Positions 22,761 through 32,974 of a stretch of DNA of 64,000 nt are shown one piece after another (positions within the stretch are counted from its first letter, which is position 1; the number at the start of each line of letters is the position of its first letter). The notes beneath the pieces were generated by a model. It was not told the origin of the DNA. It saw only the letters and a program-made list of their open reading frames with translations, and made no database searches. The DNA comes from Tigriopus japonicus (lineage: Eukaryota; Arthropoda; Copepoda; Harpacticoida; Harpacticidae). The stretch is taken from assembly GCA_010645155.1 (NCBI GenBank), contig JAAGOF010000109.1, positions 1,563,898-1,627,897 on the forward strand. The letters run 5' to 3'. The position numbers and the translations under genes were made by a program.

Positions 22761-23874
22761 CAATCATGGTCTCATTATGTTGATAAGCTTTTATAATCTC
22801 AGATTTTTTGTCACACTCAAAATTGCAACTTTTGCCTCTACTTCCACACGGTTATTTAAACTATAATATTTTTTTCTCCAAATATCTTTCTTGGTGGCCC
22901 CAATAACTAATATGTAAAACCGGTTGTTGAGGGCAACATAATCATAATGAAAAAAGGAAATAAATGTACAATACTTATACGCCTCCCAAGACGCAGGTTA
23001 TAGGTCATTTGTTGAGGCAGTTGATGCAAAGTAAGCTCAGATGTTAAGTGCACGAAATCAAATGGCTTGAGTAAAGTTAAGCAAAGTATAGTATGAATAC
23101 CCATCCTCAAGTGTGGTCTTTATACATTTGAACACCGCATATGTACACTTAGTGTTTTGTCACTGAGATAGAACTGCTTGTGCTTAAGCTGTAGGGCTTG
23201 GAGTGCCATCTCTTGCCCTCAAAATGATCGACTTGCCGCCTTTTCTGAAGGCAAGTTTGGATTCAATGAGCTGAAGCAACAATCCATTAACGCCATCTGG
23301 CGGTAAAAACAATATTGAGTGCTTAATGATCTGAATGAGTGTGAGGGATTTTTTGAATCTGGCAACAAGATCAAGACGAGTCCAACTCTAATATCCGGAG
23401 GCATTTACCCTTGTTTGCCTCCACCTAGGGACGGATTTTCAAGCTTTCATAAAAATCCTTCTAAACCATTGGAAATGGTGCCTAACATCCAAGCTAAAGT
23501 TGAAGCATAACGGAAGCAAAGAAAGACAAGTAGCAATAGCCATATTAGAGTATAGCCTTTCAACATATGTAGGGCTTTTGCGATTGATAAACAGAGCTTT
23601 TGTAGTTGTGCCTGAGCATGGCTATTTCTGTTTTGTCCTTCAATGTTTCCACTATGCACAAAGTATACTTCCAAATCCTCTTAACAACTGACCTTTGGCT
23701 TTGAGACTATGTTTGAGATTGGTTATTTGTACCACATCATTTTTGATCTCATCATATTTATGGTGATCTAAACAACTCACCTCAACTATTAATCAGCTCT
23801 TAAATGTTCTCTTTCTAAGGTTCATATTAAATATCCAGAACATTACTTTTTGGAAATTTAGCCAAAAAACAGAA
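22761..23874. other. Intergenic, no gene recognised
   Basis: No coding exon or bounded repeat supported. Confidence 0.4.
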
Positions 23875-23882
23875 CTAACATT

Positions 23883-24664
23883 CAGGGTTGGGGAGTAATT
23901 GTAATTGCAATTACAATTACGTAATTTCAATTACAATTACATGTAATTGTAATTAATTACATTTTTCGACAAAGTAATTGTAATTGTAATTAATTACATT
24001 TTTGGCCATGCAATTAACGAATTTTCAATTACAAATCACCAATTAGTTTTCAAACGCTTACTTCTTCAAATTAACCATAATATCAATTAATAAGTTTTCA
24101 CTTGCAAAACAATTATTTTGTTATCAATTTGCGGTCAATGTGATGCCACTAACAGGTAGCTTTTGTTACAATACACACCCAAGCTATGATGTTAAAATAC
24201 TTTTAAACTAAAATGGCTTTTGAGCATGATTTTTGTGTCAGGAGGTAGGACTTTTGACAACTAAGGGCAGACAAATGAGGTTGAAAAATAAAGTTATAAA
24301 ACATCGTCATACTTGATATATGTGTATAAAGTTCGTGTTTTCTGAAACAGAAAAATATTCCTTGTGATTGATGGTATAATATTTTTGATATTTAAGCGGT
24401 TCATAAGCTTTTGGTTTTTGTAAATCACTCTTTCATAATAACCTTTTAGGCATTATAAGTTGCCAGTTGGTGCATCGCCATTTAAAAATGGAAGATCTGT
24501 TTATTTTTCATCGTTTTGAAAAGGCAAAAGGGTAAAAGAGACGGAAGGATTGTAATTGAAGTCAATTACATTTTTGGATAATGTAATTGTAATTGTAATT
24601 AATTACATTTTTCGAGAAAGTAATTGTAATTAATTACTTTTTTCAAGTAATTGACCCAACTCTG
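23883..24664. mobile_element. hAT-like element with TAATTG arrays, intact copy
   Basis: The 782-bp element begins CAGGGTTGGGGAGTAATTG and ends CAAGTAATTGACCCAACTCTG, so the inverted ends are CAGGGTTGGG and CAGAGTTGGG. CTAACATT flanks it exactly on both sides (23875-23882 and 24665-24672), an 8-bp target duplication. Both subterminal zones are built of TAATTG/CAATTA repeats that can fold on themselves. No transposase. An older inverted copy lies at about 32975-34226. Confidence 0.92.
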
Positions 24665-24672
24665 CTAACATT

Positions 24673-24943
24673 TCAATTAGAAAGCTTTTTCCAATTCCAA
24701 GCAATGAGTACAGATCCTTCTATACTTTGTGTTTCTTTCTTTTGACTTTAAACCTTTCAGCGTGAATCGCTAAGTAATGATTTGGAAAACTCCCGAAATT
24801 GTGATGTCCAATAATTGAAAATATAATTATTCCAATTGACCATCGATCTCAAGCATTTAGCATTACTAAACTGTAAATAAGCAAAAAGCCAGCCTCGGTT
24901 TATTTGCTGTCATTTATTTTTCATTTTTCACGTGTTAATATTT
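24673..24943. other. Spacer beyond the 3' end of the ETS gene
   Basis: AT-rich spacer between the hAT element and the ETS gene 3' region. No gene seen. Confidence 0.4.
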
Positions 24944-24949
24944 TTTATT
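24944..24949 (-). terminator. Poly(A) signal of the ETS gene
   Basis: TTTATT on the plus strand is AATAAA on the minus strand, about 175 nt downstream of the ETS stop codon. It is the first canonical signal I see after that stop. Confidence 0.5.
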
Positions 24950-25123
24950 TAGTTTGTTCTTCAAAACAATATATGATATATTCAGTAACCATCTGACGGA
25001 TTTTTAAGTCGATCGTGGTGGATTTACTTAAAAGGTACTTGGGAATTGAGGGGAGGCTAGAATGTTGCAGTATTGCTTTTGACTTGATCAATAGATACCA
25101 AAGGACCCATGATTGCATCATTC

Positions 25124-25286
25124 TCATCCTCGATGAGCCTGCCTATTTCGATGATGAGATGAGGAGGGAGAGTTGGGAGATTTGGTATTGAGTTTGAACA
25201 TTGGGGATCGAGGACCGAATTTGTACACGAGCTTCCTTCGCACAATCACCAGCTCTTTCCTTTTGTAATAATACCGCATGGCCCGA
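25124..25286 (-). CDS. ETS-domain factor, exon 2 (second half of the DNA-binding domain)
   Basis: The acceptor ttttttag is followed by codons completing Ser, then RAMRYYYKRKELVIVRRKLV and YKFGPRSP. This is helix 3 and the final strand of an ETS domain; the R-MRYYY recognition helix contacts GGAA cores. A short Ser/His-rich tail ends at TGA (25124). The phase-2 junction with exon 1 restores MTYDKFSRAMRYYY. The 72-nt intron (25287-25358) lies within the domain. Confidence 0.93.
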
Positions 25287-25358
25287 CTAAAAAATACAGA
25301 AAAAATCAATAAGTAAAAAATTCATTTTCAAAGAGATTAAGTGTTTCTAAAGTCTCAC

Positions 25359-25930
25359 CTGAATTTGTCATACGTCATGCTTTGATTGTTTTTGACCTCG
25401 CCCCAAAGTCGAGCGAGCTCAGTTTGGTCCACAATGCGGAAGAGACCCTCTTCCTTGTTCTCCCATTTGATCACTCGAGGGTTATAATATGGGTTGTTAA
25501 TCAGTCGATCCAACCAAACTGTGATCTTGGCCTTCTCCGTACTTGTTGTATCAGGGTTTGATTCAATCTCTTCGTCATCATCTCCGTCCTCTTCAGAGTT
25601 CCATTCCATCTCAGGTGTGCTTTGAAGGTTGGTGTGATCCATTGGAGTTGGCAGCATTGGCCTGGCTTCAAGCGTGGTTTCATGGCTAACTGGAGGTTCA
25701 TTTAGGATATTCATGATGAAGTCAACATCTGGATCATACTCAGTCGTGTGAGTTTGGCTACACGTGTTCATGGGCATAACTTCAGGTTCCAAAGGGGCCA
25801 AGGTTTGGTCGACAAAGTCCCGGAGATCTTGCCAAGACTGACTACATGGATCTTGGGCTTCGTTTTCGAGGGTCTGAACTTCTTTGAGGCAAGCCTGAAA
25901 GAGCTCAAAATCATTGCCACTGGACACCAT
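25359..25930 (-). CDS. ETS-domain transcription factor, exon 1
   Basis: This exon encodes an acidic N-terminal region (NSEEDGDDDEE at about residues 111-121) and the first half of an ETS DNA-binding domain (about residues 136-192). Visible pieces are ITVWLDRLINNPYYNPRVIK, WENKEEGLFRI, LARLWGEVKNN and SMTYDKF. With exon 2 the protein is about 244 residues and nuclear by inference. The Tyr/Lys pattern of the recognition helix is close to the ESE/ELF/EHF group, but I cannot fix the subfamily and no Pointed domain is seen. I chose the ATG at 25930 (context GAACATGG); the frame stays open upstream through a TTG to a stop. The acidic stretch suggests an activation region. The donor AG|GTGAGA is at 25358. 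Confidence 0.93.
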
Positions 25931-27527
25931 GTTCGAGAAGTGCGTCAAGCAATTTGTGAGTTTTGAACAAAGTCCACAAAAGTGAAATCAAAAGAGGTCC
26001 TCGCATGAATGAGCACCTCTTGGATCGATTGGCTTGAACTGACTGCAGTCTGGACGCTATCCTATTGACTCTTCAATGTTATTCCTGGCCTGTTCACATG
26101 GTGGGACCCCAAAGAACGGTGGTGTTTCGTTATTCGAAAAAAGCTCAAGTCGATGTGATAGAAGGGGGGCCCTTCATTACGACGAGAAGCTATGCCTTCA
26201 GGTCCGAAGCTTGCCAAGCTGAATAGAGTAACTGGCTTATGTTGAGATAGGTATGTGCGGATTTTGTAAATTATTACATACACTTATCTACCGGGTCATT
26301 TTTCAATTGCAATTATTCAAATGGCTCAAGCATAAAAATATAAGGTCAGATTAACATTACAAAACTGTCGCCCATAATTTCTTAAGTACTAATATTTCCT
26401 ACTTTGTAAATGGATAGAGAAATGTGGTCTTTTTGTAGTATTTGTTCAGGGATTAAGGATCGAGATTTTTTTTCAAGGTTTACTCCACGGAACGATTTCA
26501 TCATTGTTTTCTAAGAACAAAAAAAAAGAAAATTGCATTATCCGCAGGCTGGAGTCTTTTGAGTTTTGTTACAAAATGGAAAGTAGGAGAGTATTGAAGA
26601 AATATGTATGGTATATCTGCCCCCCCCCCGAAAGTATTTGATAAAGTTGATAAAGCTTCATTTAGTATCCCATGGCTATTCCTTTATTTAACTGTTCTAG
26701 TGGTCCTTCTGAAAGGCTTCTTCTCGATTACCAATTTTTATTCAACGAAAACGAGACGGATAAGTTTAACAATGGGTAGGAAATAATTGTTTGCTTTAAA
26801 TTATAATATGCTACAATTTCCTTACAAAAAGCATGAAGCGTTACAAACCTATAAAAGTTTTCCAAAATAAATCAGTTATGAAGTATATTAGAAAATCAGG
26901 TTGACTTTTGTCAATCTCATCAAATTTTTCAAATTTTACCCGACCGAGTAAACAAAAAAACAACGTTTCTTTCAACTCGCATAGGCTTATTAAAACGTTC
27001 CTATGGAGTTTAAGGGCACTCTGTACAAAAGGAGATCCCTGTATTACGAAGCCCCACTGTCAAATCGGTGACATGATGGCCTACTCGTACCTGATCGAAT
27101 TGGCCAGTCAACCTAGTGTAAGACAAGTCTACCGTAATATTTTCGTCCATGCCCACATTCTACACATGTACTCGCATCAAATGCGCCCTGATCGAAAACA
27201 CGATTGGCGTCCTCACACTTGCATCTACTTACTGTATGACATACAGTAAGTATGTACACACTACAGCACAGTCTCTAGCTACAACAGTCATAGTTAAAAA
27301 CAGGTTCTAAAAGGATGACTTAAGCTGTCGGTGGGATGGCCTAAAGTCCTCATAACACCTAAACACCAACAAGAAAAGTTGAATATTTACAACTTGGTAC
27401 TTCTAGAACACTTCCTCTCAGGATTGAGGACATAGATTAGGTTGATCCTTTGGTCATGAATTGTTCTTTATGCATATACATAGTACGTGTATACGTACGT
27501 GATAATCTTTTCATTTTGTTCAAGAGT
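25931..27527. other. Upstream of ETS gene, no further gene recognised
   Basis: This should contain the ETS promoter and 5' leader, but no motif can be assigned. A 113-codon frame at 26908-27249 has no recognisable domain. A dispersed motif (GGTGGTGTTTCGTTATT) lies near 26121. Confidence 0.4.
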
Positions 27528-27780
27528 GGATGAGTGTAATCGGACGAATTCAGCTGGCGATTCTGGGGCCAAAATGGCTAGGGATGCGCCAGAGTCGATA
27601 CAAACCCTTCAAAAACTTTCTCGAACTTAATTTGCATTTTTGGTTTTGACAACCAATCGAACAGAAATTTAACCTCACGTAACAAACTTAAACTATGAAA
27701 CGCTAAAGCCTAGTTTTGATCCATCCCTAGCTAGTTTGGCCCCCAAACCCCCAGCTGAATTTGTCCGACTCCACTCATCC
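27528..27780. mobile_element. MITE-2 (GGATGAGTG type), complete copy
   Basis: The 253-bp element has about 65-bp inverted arms. The left arm is GGATGAGTGTAATCGGACGA, AATTCAGCTGG and GGGGCCAAAATGGCTAGGGA. The right arm has TCCCTAGCTAGTTTGGCCCC, CCAGCTGAATT, then TCCGACTCCACTCATCC. No clear target duplication. The left arm matches the copy at 19910-20801 better than the right arm does. Confidence 0.75.
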
Positions 27781-28649
27781 GTTGATGTCCATGGTGTTCA
27801 ATTGAATTTGGGAATCTTGAACTCAACACATCCGTAAGGAAGGCTGAACACAAACGCATAATTGACCAATGAACTGCAAGAAACAACCCATTCGTTATTA
27901 TATTATGCAAACGCAAGTCTGAACGAGAAGTATTATTCCCATGCACTAATATAAAAAGATCTTATTTGGTGCTTGCCTCTTCTTGTTTTTTTTTCTTTTT
28001 GTTAAGATGTTAATCCTAAAATCCAAAACATTTATAGCACCAAGAAAAACAAATCAAGCAAATAATAAGTATGACCTGCAGCTCTTTTGGTCAAATTGGA
28101 TCATCCAAACTAAAGTACTGTAACTCAACAATTGGTACACATGGTTTCATTTGATTTTTTTTGGTTTGGATACAAACTAACTTTAATTCTAAATGCAACT
28201 GCCAATGACTAGCTGAGTGAAAATTAAATATTGCTTTTATTTACCTATTTCTAAAAATTCAAAAGGTTGTTTAGATATAAAATTTGAAGTTAACTTGGCA
28301 TTGTGGCAATTTTCAATGTAAATATATAATTTTGGTGGATCAGAATTTTTGAAACTTTTTTCAATCTTAAAAGCGGTTTCTGGGTCCGGATCGGCCATGA
28401 GTCAGCTCGGTATCGGATGAGATGGGATAGGTTCAGAAATCGGCTCGTTGTGATTCGAATCCAAAAGCCGAGGACCCAATCTTGCGTCGGAACAAACGTA
28501 GGAGGAGCTGTCTCATAAAATTTGGAAAGAATGTTACTTAAAGGATCAAACTCTTCATTTATCTGCCCACTTTTTCTTTCAAAAATCCTAATGATCTGGA
28601 AAAAGACATTGTAAAAAGGGTCACTGAAAAAGACAACCGCGATATCAAC
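27781..28649. other. Intergenic, no gene recognised
   Basis: AT-rich, no gene. A GGGTCCGGATCGG-rich patch near 28382 resembles inverted sequence near 29930, but it cannot be bounded. Confidence 0.4.
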
Positions 28650-29021
28650 CAGGGTTGGTCGGGGGATTGTCCCCTGGATCCCGGGATGGGATTCTGTACC
28701 TCTAAAACGGGATACTTGAACTGATTTCTTATGGGATCACGGGACGGGATATTTTTAATTGGAAACGGGTTTTTCTAAATCATTTACACTTTGAAGGTTT
28801 GAAAAAGTTAAAATGGCAAAAATAAAAGTAAAATTTCGTCAAGGATATTGCAAATTTAACAAAACATTTCTTTTCAAACAGTGGACAAAGTTTTTAGAAC
28901 GCAAATTAATTTTTCGTATTTTTACCATGATCTAAACAAGTGGAAATGCCATATCTCGAAAATCCAGGTAAATCCCGGAAAATCCAGTTTTTTTTAGCGG
29001 TACAAGATTCAACACACCCTG
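28650..29021. mobile_element. Decayed hAT-like element with GGGAT repeats
   Basis: Starts CAGGGTTGGTCGGG and ends ACACACCCTG. The left flank is ATATCAAC (28642-28649). The right flank, read across the later insertion, is ATAACAAT, which matches at 6 of 8 positions. The interior is full of GGGAT/ATCCC motifs (GGATCCCGGGATGGGAT, GGGATCACGGGACGGGAT). The next hAT element landed within its right flank. Confidence 0.55.
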
Positions 29022-29026
29022 ATAAC

Positions 29027-29863
29027 TAGGGACAGGAAGTTTAGACGAATAAAACTGTCAGAATAGACGAAAAAAGACGAATAAAAGTAGCTGATTAGAC
29101 GAATAAAGACGAATAAAATTAGCTGATTAGACGAATAAAGACGAATAAAATTGCCCGATTAGACGAAAAAAGACGAATAAAAGTAGCTGATTAGACGAAT
29201 AAAGACGAATAAAATTGCCCGATTAGACGAAAAAAGACAAATAAAAGGCTTCATTAGACGAAAAAAGACAAATAAAAGGCTTCATTAGACGAAAAAGGCA
29301 AATAAAAGGCTTCATTAGACGAAAAAAGACAAATAAAAGGCTTCATTAGACGAAAAAAGGCGAAAAAACTGACAAATACGACAAAAAAGACGAAAAAAAG
29401 AGGAGGATAAAGAGAGAATTCCCAATAAAGGATTTTAAACCAAGCATGAAAAATTCGCCAATAGATGACGGGGAGGTTGGGTAAGTAAAGAGAAAAGACT
29501 TGTAAGCTTAGTGCTTAGTACTTGGCCCCTCTTTAACGCCATCTATTGGCGAATTTTTCAAGCTTGGTTTAGACGTGCAATAGCGCAACTGATAATCAAA
29601 CTATTACTTTGGCCCAAGTTTTTTGTAATTGAACTTTTTAAAAAGTGTCTATTTGCTTTAAATTTTGAGAAAAAAAAAACCAAAAAAATCATATTTTTGA
29701 TTAATCAGACGAAAAAAGTTGAGTGAAATTGCCGGATTAGACGAAAAAAGACGAATAAAATCCAAATTAGACGAATAAATTTATCGCGACGAATAAGAGT
29801 AAAAAAGCCGAATAAAGACGAAAAAAGACGAACAAGTTTATTCGTCTAAAGTTCCTGTCCCTA
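29027..29863. mobile_element. hAT-like element (TAGGGACAGGAA ends) with GACGAATAAA array
   Basis: The 837-bp element starts TAGGGACAGGAAGTTTAGAC and ends CTAAAGTTCCTGTCCCTA. CTGATAAC flanks both sides (29019-29026 and 29864-29871), a perfect 8-bp target duplication. Much of it consists of degenerate tandem units of GACGAATAAA and GACGAAAAAA (29040-29400 and 29705-29835), with the mirror-image motif at the right end. A 134-bp MITE is nested inside. No transposase. Confidence 0.9.
29437..29570 (+). mobile_element. MITE-3 (TTCGCCAATAGATG type), copy 1, nested
   Basis: The roughly 31-bp inverted arms are AAACCAAGCATGAAAAATTC then GCCAATAGATG on the left, and CATCTATTGGCGAATTTTTC then AAGCTTGGTTT on the right. 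It is inserted inside the TAGGG hAT element. A second copy along its full length, in the other orientation, is at 57903-58038. Confidence 0.8.
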
Positions 29864-29874
29864 CTGATAACAAT

Positions 29875-31189
29875 TGCACTGCTGTTAGAAAATGTTTCCA
29901 AAAGACCCATTTTAGCTGGGTCCGATCCAATCCAGATTCGAGCCGATCCGAATCCGACCTGGATCCAAAAATTATGATTTCGTTTCAGAGCCAAACCGAT
30001 CTGGAAAGTCGCCGAACCAACCCAGATCCGGAACCAACAAATCTTGCCCTGAACCATCCCTGTTTTTATATCCGTGGAGAACAAAGTTCCTTTAATGAAT
30101 TTTATAGCGGTTATGACTTCTTCACCAATGTTGTCATGAACTTTGACTTGACCAGGATGATTGTTAAGCAATCTACAATAATTTATTTTGAAACATACAC
30201 AGTTGTTTTAAACTTGAGTGCCCAAAACTTTGCCGGTGAATTATCATAAATCGATACGATGAAGTTAATTTTGTCTGAATAACTTTCATGGCATCGTTGT
30301 ACACCAATCCATTTGTTTTTTTCCTCTGTAAAGAATGACTGTAAAATTAACCTTTCTAGTGTGGGGTCAAAGTAGGGATGTTTTTCGCAAATAAAATAGT
30401 TTGCCTGAAGATACCTGAAATTGTTTTCTAGAAGTAATATTTTTACAAAATAATCATTGGCGTAATGATTTAAAAAATGTGTCAAGAGCAATTCTTGATT
30501 CGGATTGGGACTCTAGTGCGTGACATCCTTGTAGATCAGAGTATTCAAATGTCGGAGAGGGCAAAAAATAAGCTAGAGTTCAGAATTTAAGCTATAATGA
30601 AACGTAACGTTAAAGGTTGTCTAAAATGCTTCAAAGTTTGTTTCTTCAAAGATATGTTTAAGACCTCGGTGATAGTCAAAGAGCGCGACCAAGTTACAAC
30701 TGATTAATCTAATTCTAAAGTCATGCCCAGCTTTGAATTCAAGTCCTCTTTCACCGTCCGGCCATTTACAATGGATTTAAGATTTGAATTGGACCTTAGA
30801 TTTGTTCGAGATCACAGACCAAATAATGGTCATTATTTGATCTGTGTTCGAGATCTGTTCTTTTGGAGATTTGGGATTAATTATCAAGTCAAGCCAAATC
30901 TTGGGCTAATCGAATCTTCAGAAACCTTTGGTCCTGCAATATGGATTGATCAGAAACGTTGTGACTATCATAATGAATAGTGATGGACCGAAAGGGCTCT
31001 GAACCGAAGCCGAAACCAAAACCCAAAGCAGCTGACTAAAAATTTTATATATGCAAAAATAAATCTAAATTAATCGTAGGGACGACGTTGGGCAATTCCA
31101 ACTTCTAAAAAATCCAAAAAAAATGAGTTTTAAAGGTTTTCAGACAAACATATTTCTTATGTTTGTCTTGTCTGCTTTCGGTTTCAGTA
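29875..31189. other. Intergenic, no gene recognised
   Basis: No coding exon seen. A short perfect hairpin (CAGACAAACATA and TATGTTTGTCTG) lies near 31140-31166. Confidence 0.4.
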
Positions 31190-31197
31190 GGCATAAC

Positions 31198-31881
31198 TAA
31201 AGTCTTTATATACAAAGAATCGCAAAGGTCTGGAATCGAAGGTCTTCTCTGATTAGAGGGTTCCTCAGGACCCAAGTTCTGATTGGTCAATCAACCCCTT
31301 GCGGCAGCGGGACTAGATGCGACTTGTCTTGGAAGCTTTCAGGCCTCAAAAAATCACCAATTCATGCCTTCTAAATCAAGATTAACATATTGAATGTTTT
31401 ACGCGACTAAAAAAAGAGACCAAAATAAATTATGAAGTTTTAGACATGAGATTGTATGAAAAAGTGGAAAGAGTCAACCCCTTTCTTTTTTTGGACACCC
31501 TGGTGATCTCTACTCCACATGAGATTGGGAGGGCAAGGAGAAGACAGGGGATCTCAGTTGCTGAACAAAGGGTGGCACTTTACATGTCATTTCCAAATTG
31601 GTGTTTCTGGACTTTTTGTGAGGATAAGAAAAAAATGCTAAAGAATGTTGAAATTTCTTTATGCAGTAACATTCCAATTTGTAACTGCAACATGTATCTA
31701 TTGGATTGAAAGCCATTTAATTGCAATTTTCCTGGGACAAAAGCTTTCAAGACATGCCGCATCTAGTCACACTGCCGGAAGGTATTGATTGACCAATCAG
31801 AACTTGGGTCCCGAGGAACCCTCTAATCAGAGAAGACCTTCGATTCTAGACCTTTGCGATTCTTTGTATATAAAGCCTTTA
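31198..31881. mobile_element. hAT-like element A (TAAAG ends), long inverted arms
   Basis: The 684-bp element starts TAAAGTCTTTATATACAAAG and ends CTTTGTATATAAAGCCTTTA. Arms of about 110 bp are nearly identical in inverse orientation (AGAATCGCAAAGGTCT, GAAGGTCTTCTCTGATTAGA, TTCTGATTGGTCAATCAA). GGCATAAC is on both sides (31190-31197 and 31882-31889), a perfect 8-bp duplication. The terminal TAAAG fits the hAT terminal consensus (Y-A-R-N-G). No transposase. Confidence 0.8.
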
Positions 31882-31889
31882 GGCATAAC

Positions 31890-32355
31890 TAGAGACGCTC
31901 TAGTGAGAGACGGGCGAGGTTGGGACCGGCGTCAATGACGTCATTCAATTTGCATCATATGATTGGCTGATTCCCTTTTGGGCGCCGTTTTCAACATTTC
32001 CAAACAGACGGAACCCTCAGCAAGCCCTCGCTCAATCCAGTGACAACACATCTTACTTTTAAGCAGAACGTTTGCGTCTTTCTAGAGCCCAACCTAATGT
32101 GTTGTAAAATGGGTTGATGCTTCCTACTTGTATTTTTCTGTTCCAAAACCATTTTGAAAGTTTGCAATTTAAGACTCTGAACATTGGGCAAGGTCACTTG
32201 TAAAGGTTTCAGTGAACATTCTATTTGACAATTTTTTATGTCCAAAGCATGGAGAGTCTGTTTATTTGGAAATGTTTCAAGTTCAAAAATTCGTTTAATT
32301 TTTTTCCATGGCGCTTCAGTCAAAACCTCGCCCGTCTCTCACTAGAGCGTCTCTA
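31890..32355. mobile_element. hAT-like element B (TAGAG ends), adjacent to element A
   Basis: The 466-bp element starts TAGAGACGCTCTAGTGAGAG and ends CTCTCACTAGAGCGTCTCTA, with at least 32 bp of perfect inverted repeat (through CGGGCGAGGTT). The left flank GGCATAAC is the same octamer that ends element A; the right flank is GGCCTAAC (32356-32363, one mismatch). Elements A and B therefore lie back to back, separated only by the shared octamer. Confidence 0.82.
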
Positions 32356-32363
32356 GGCCTAAC

Positions 32364-32974
32364 GCCAGCAAGTGATGTATTGATTGATCACATTTACTTC
32401 TTGACCTTGATCACGTTCAAGATCACCTGATGGCTCTATTTTGGTGGCCTTCTCAGACACACAGCATCGTGATCATGCATCATTTAGCCTTTTTGAACTG
32501 TTTTTTTTCTGGCTCCTGACAAATGCTTACTTTTTTGTAACTCAACGGTTGGGTCTAGCAATCGATATTGTGAGGGAAAATACACTGCAAAAGCCAAAGA
32601 CATTAGATTTTTACCCCCAAAACTACATTTCTGGCACAAAAAGTAAAGCCGTTTTTTCCACAATTTTTTGCATTTGTACAGTGGTGTGGTATTACATTTC
32701 GTAAACTGTTAAGAAATGATAGGAATTCTAATTTTGTGCAATGTATTGTGGATATCTAGAATTCACTGGATTGGGCACTTCTACCCTTTCGATACCTTAA
32801 GAGGCCTGAAATCACGGGTTGGCCACCCAGCTACAAGCTTACAAGATTTTTACACAAGAGTATAGGATAACACAGGTCCAGAAGAAAAAAGAAATATCCT
32901 CGATTAAATTATTGAAACGTGAAATCTATTGAATAAGTTTGGTCCAGCGCATTTGAATGGAAAACATCTACAAA
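32364..32974. other. Intergenic, no gene recognised
   Basis: No gene or bounded repeat supported. Confidence 0.4.

Noticed and set aside
25931..25948. Upstream extension of the ETS protein from a TTG
   Set aside because: The ATG at 25930 has a good context and the extra six codons carry no known motif.
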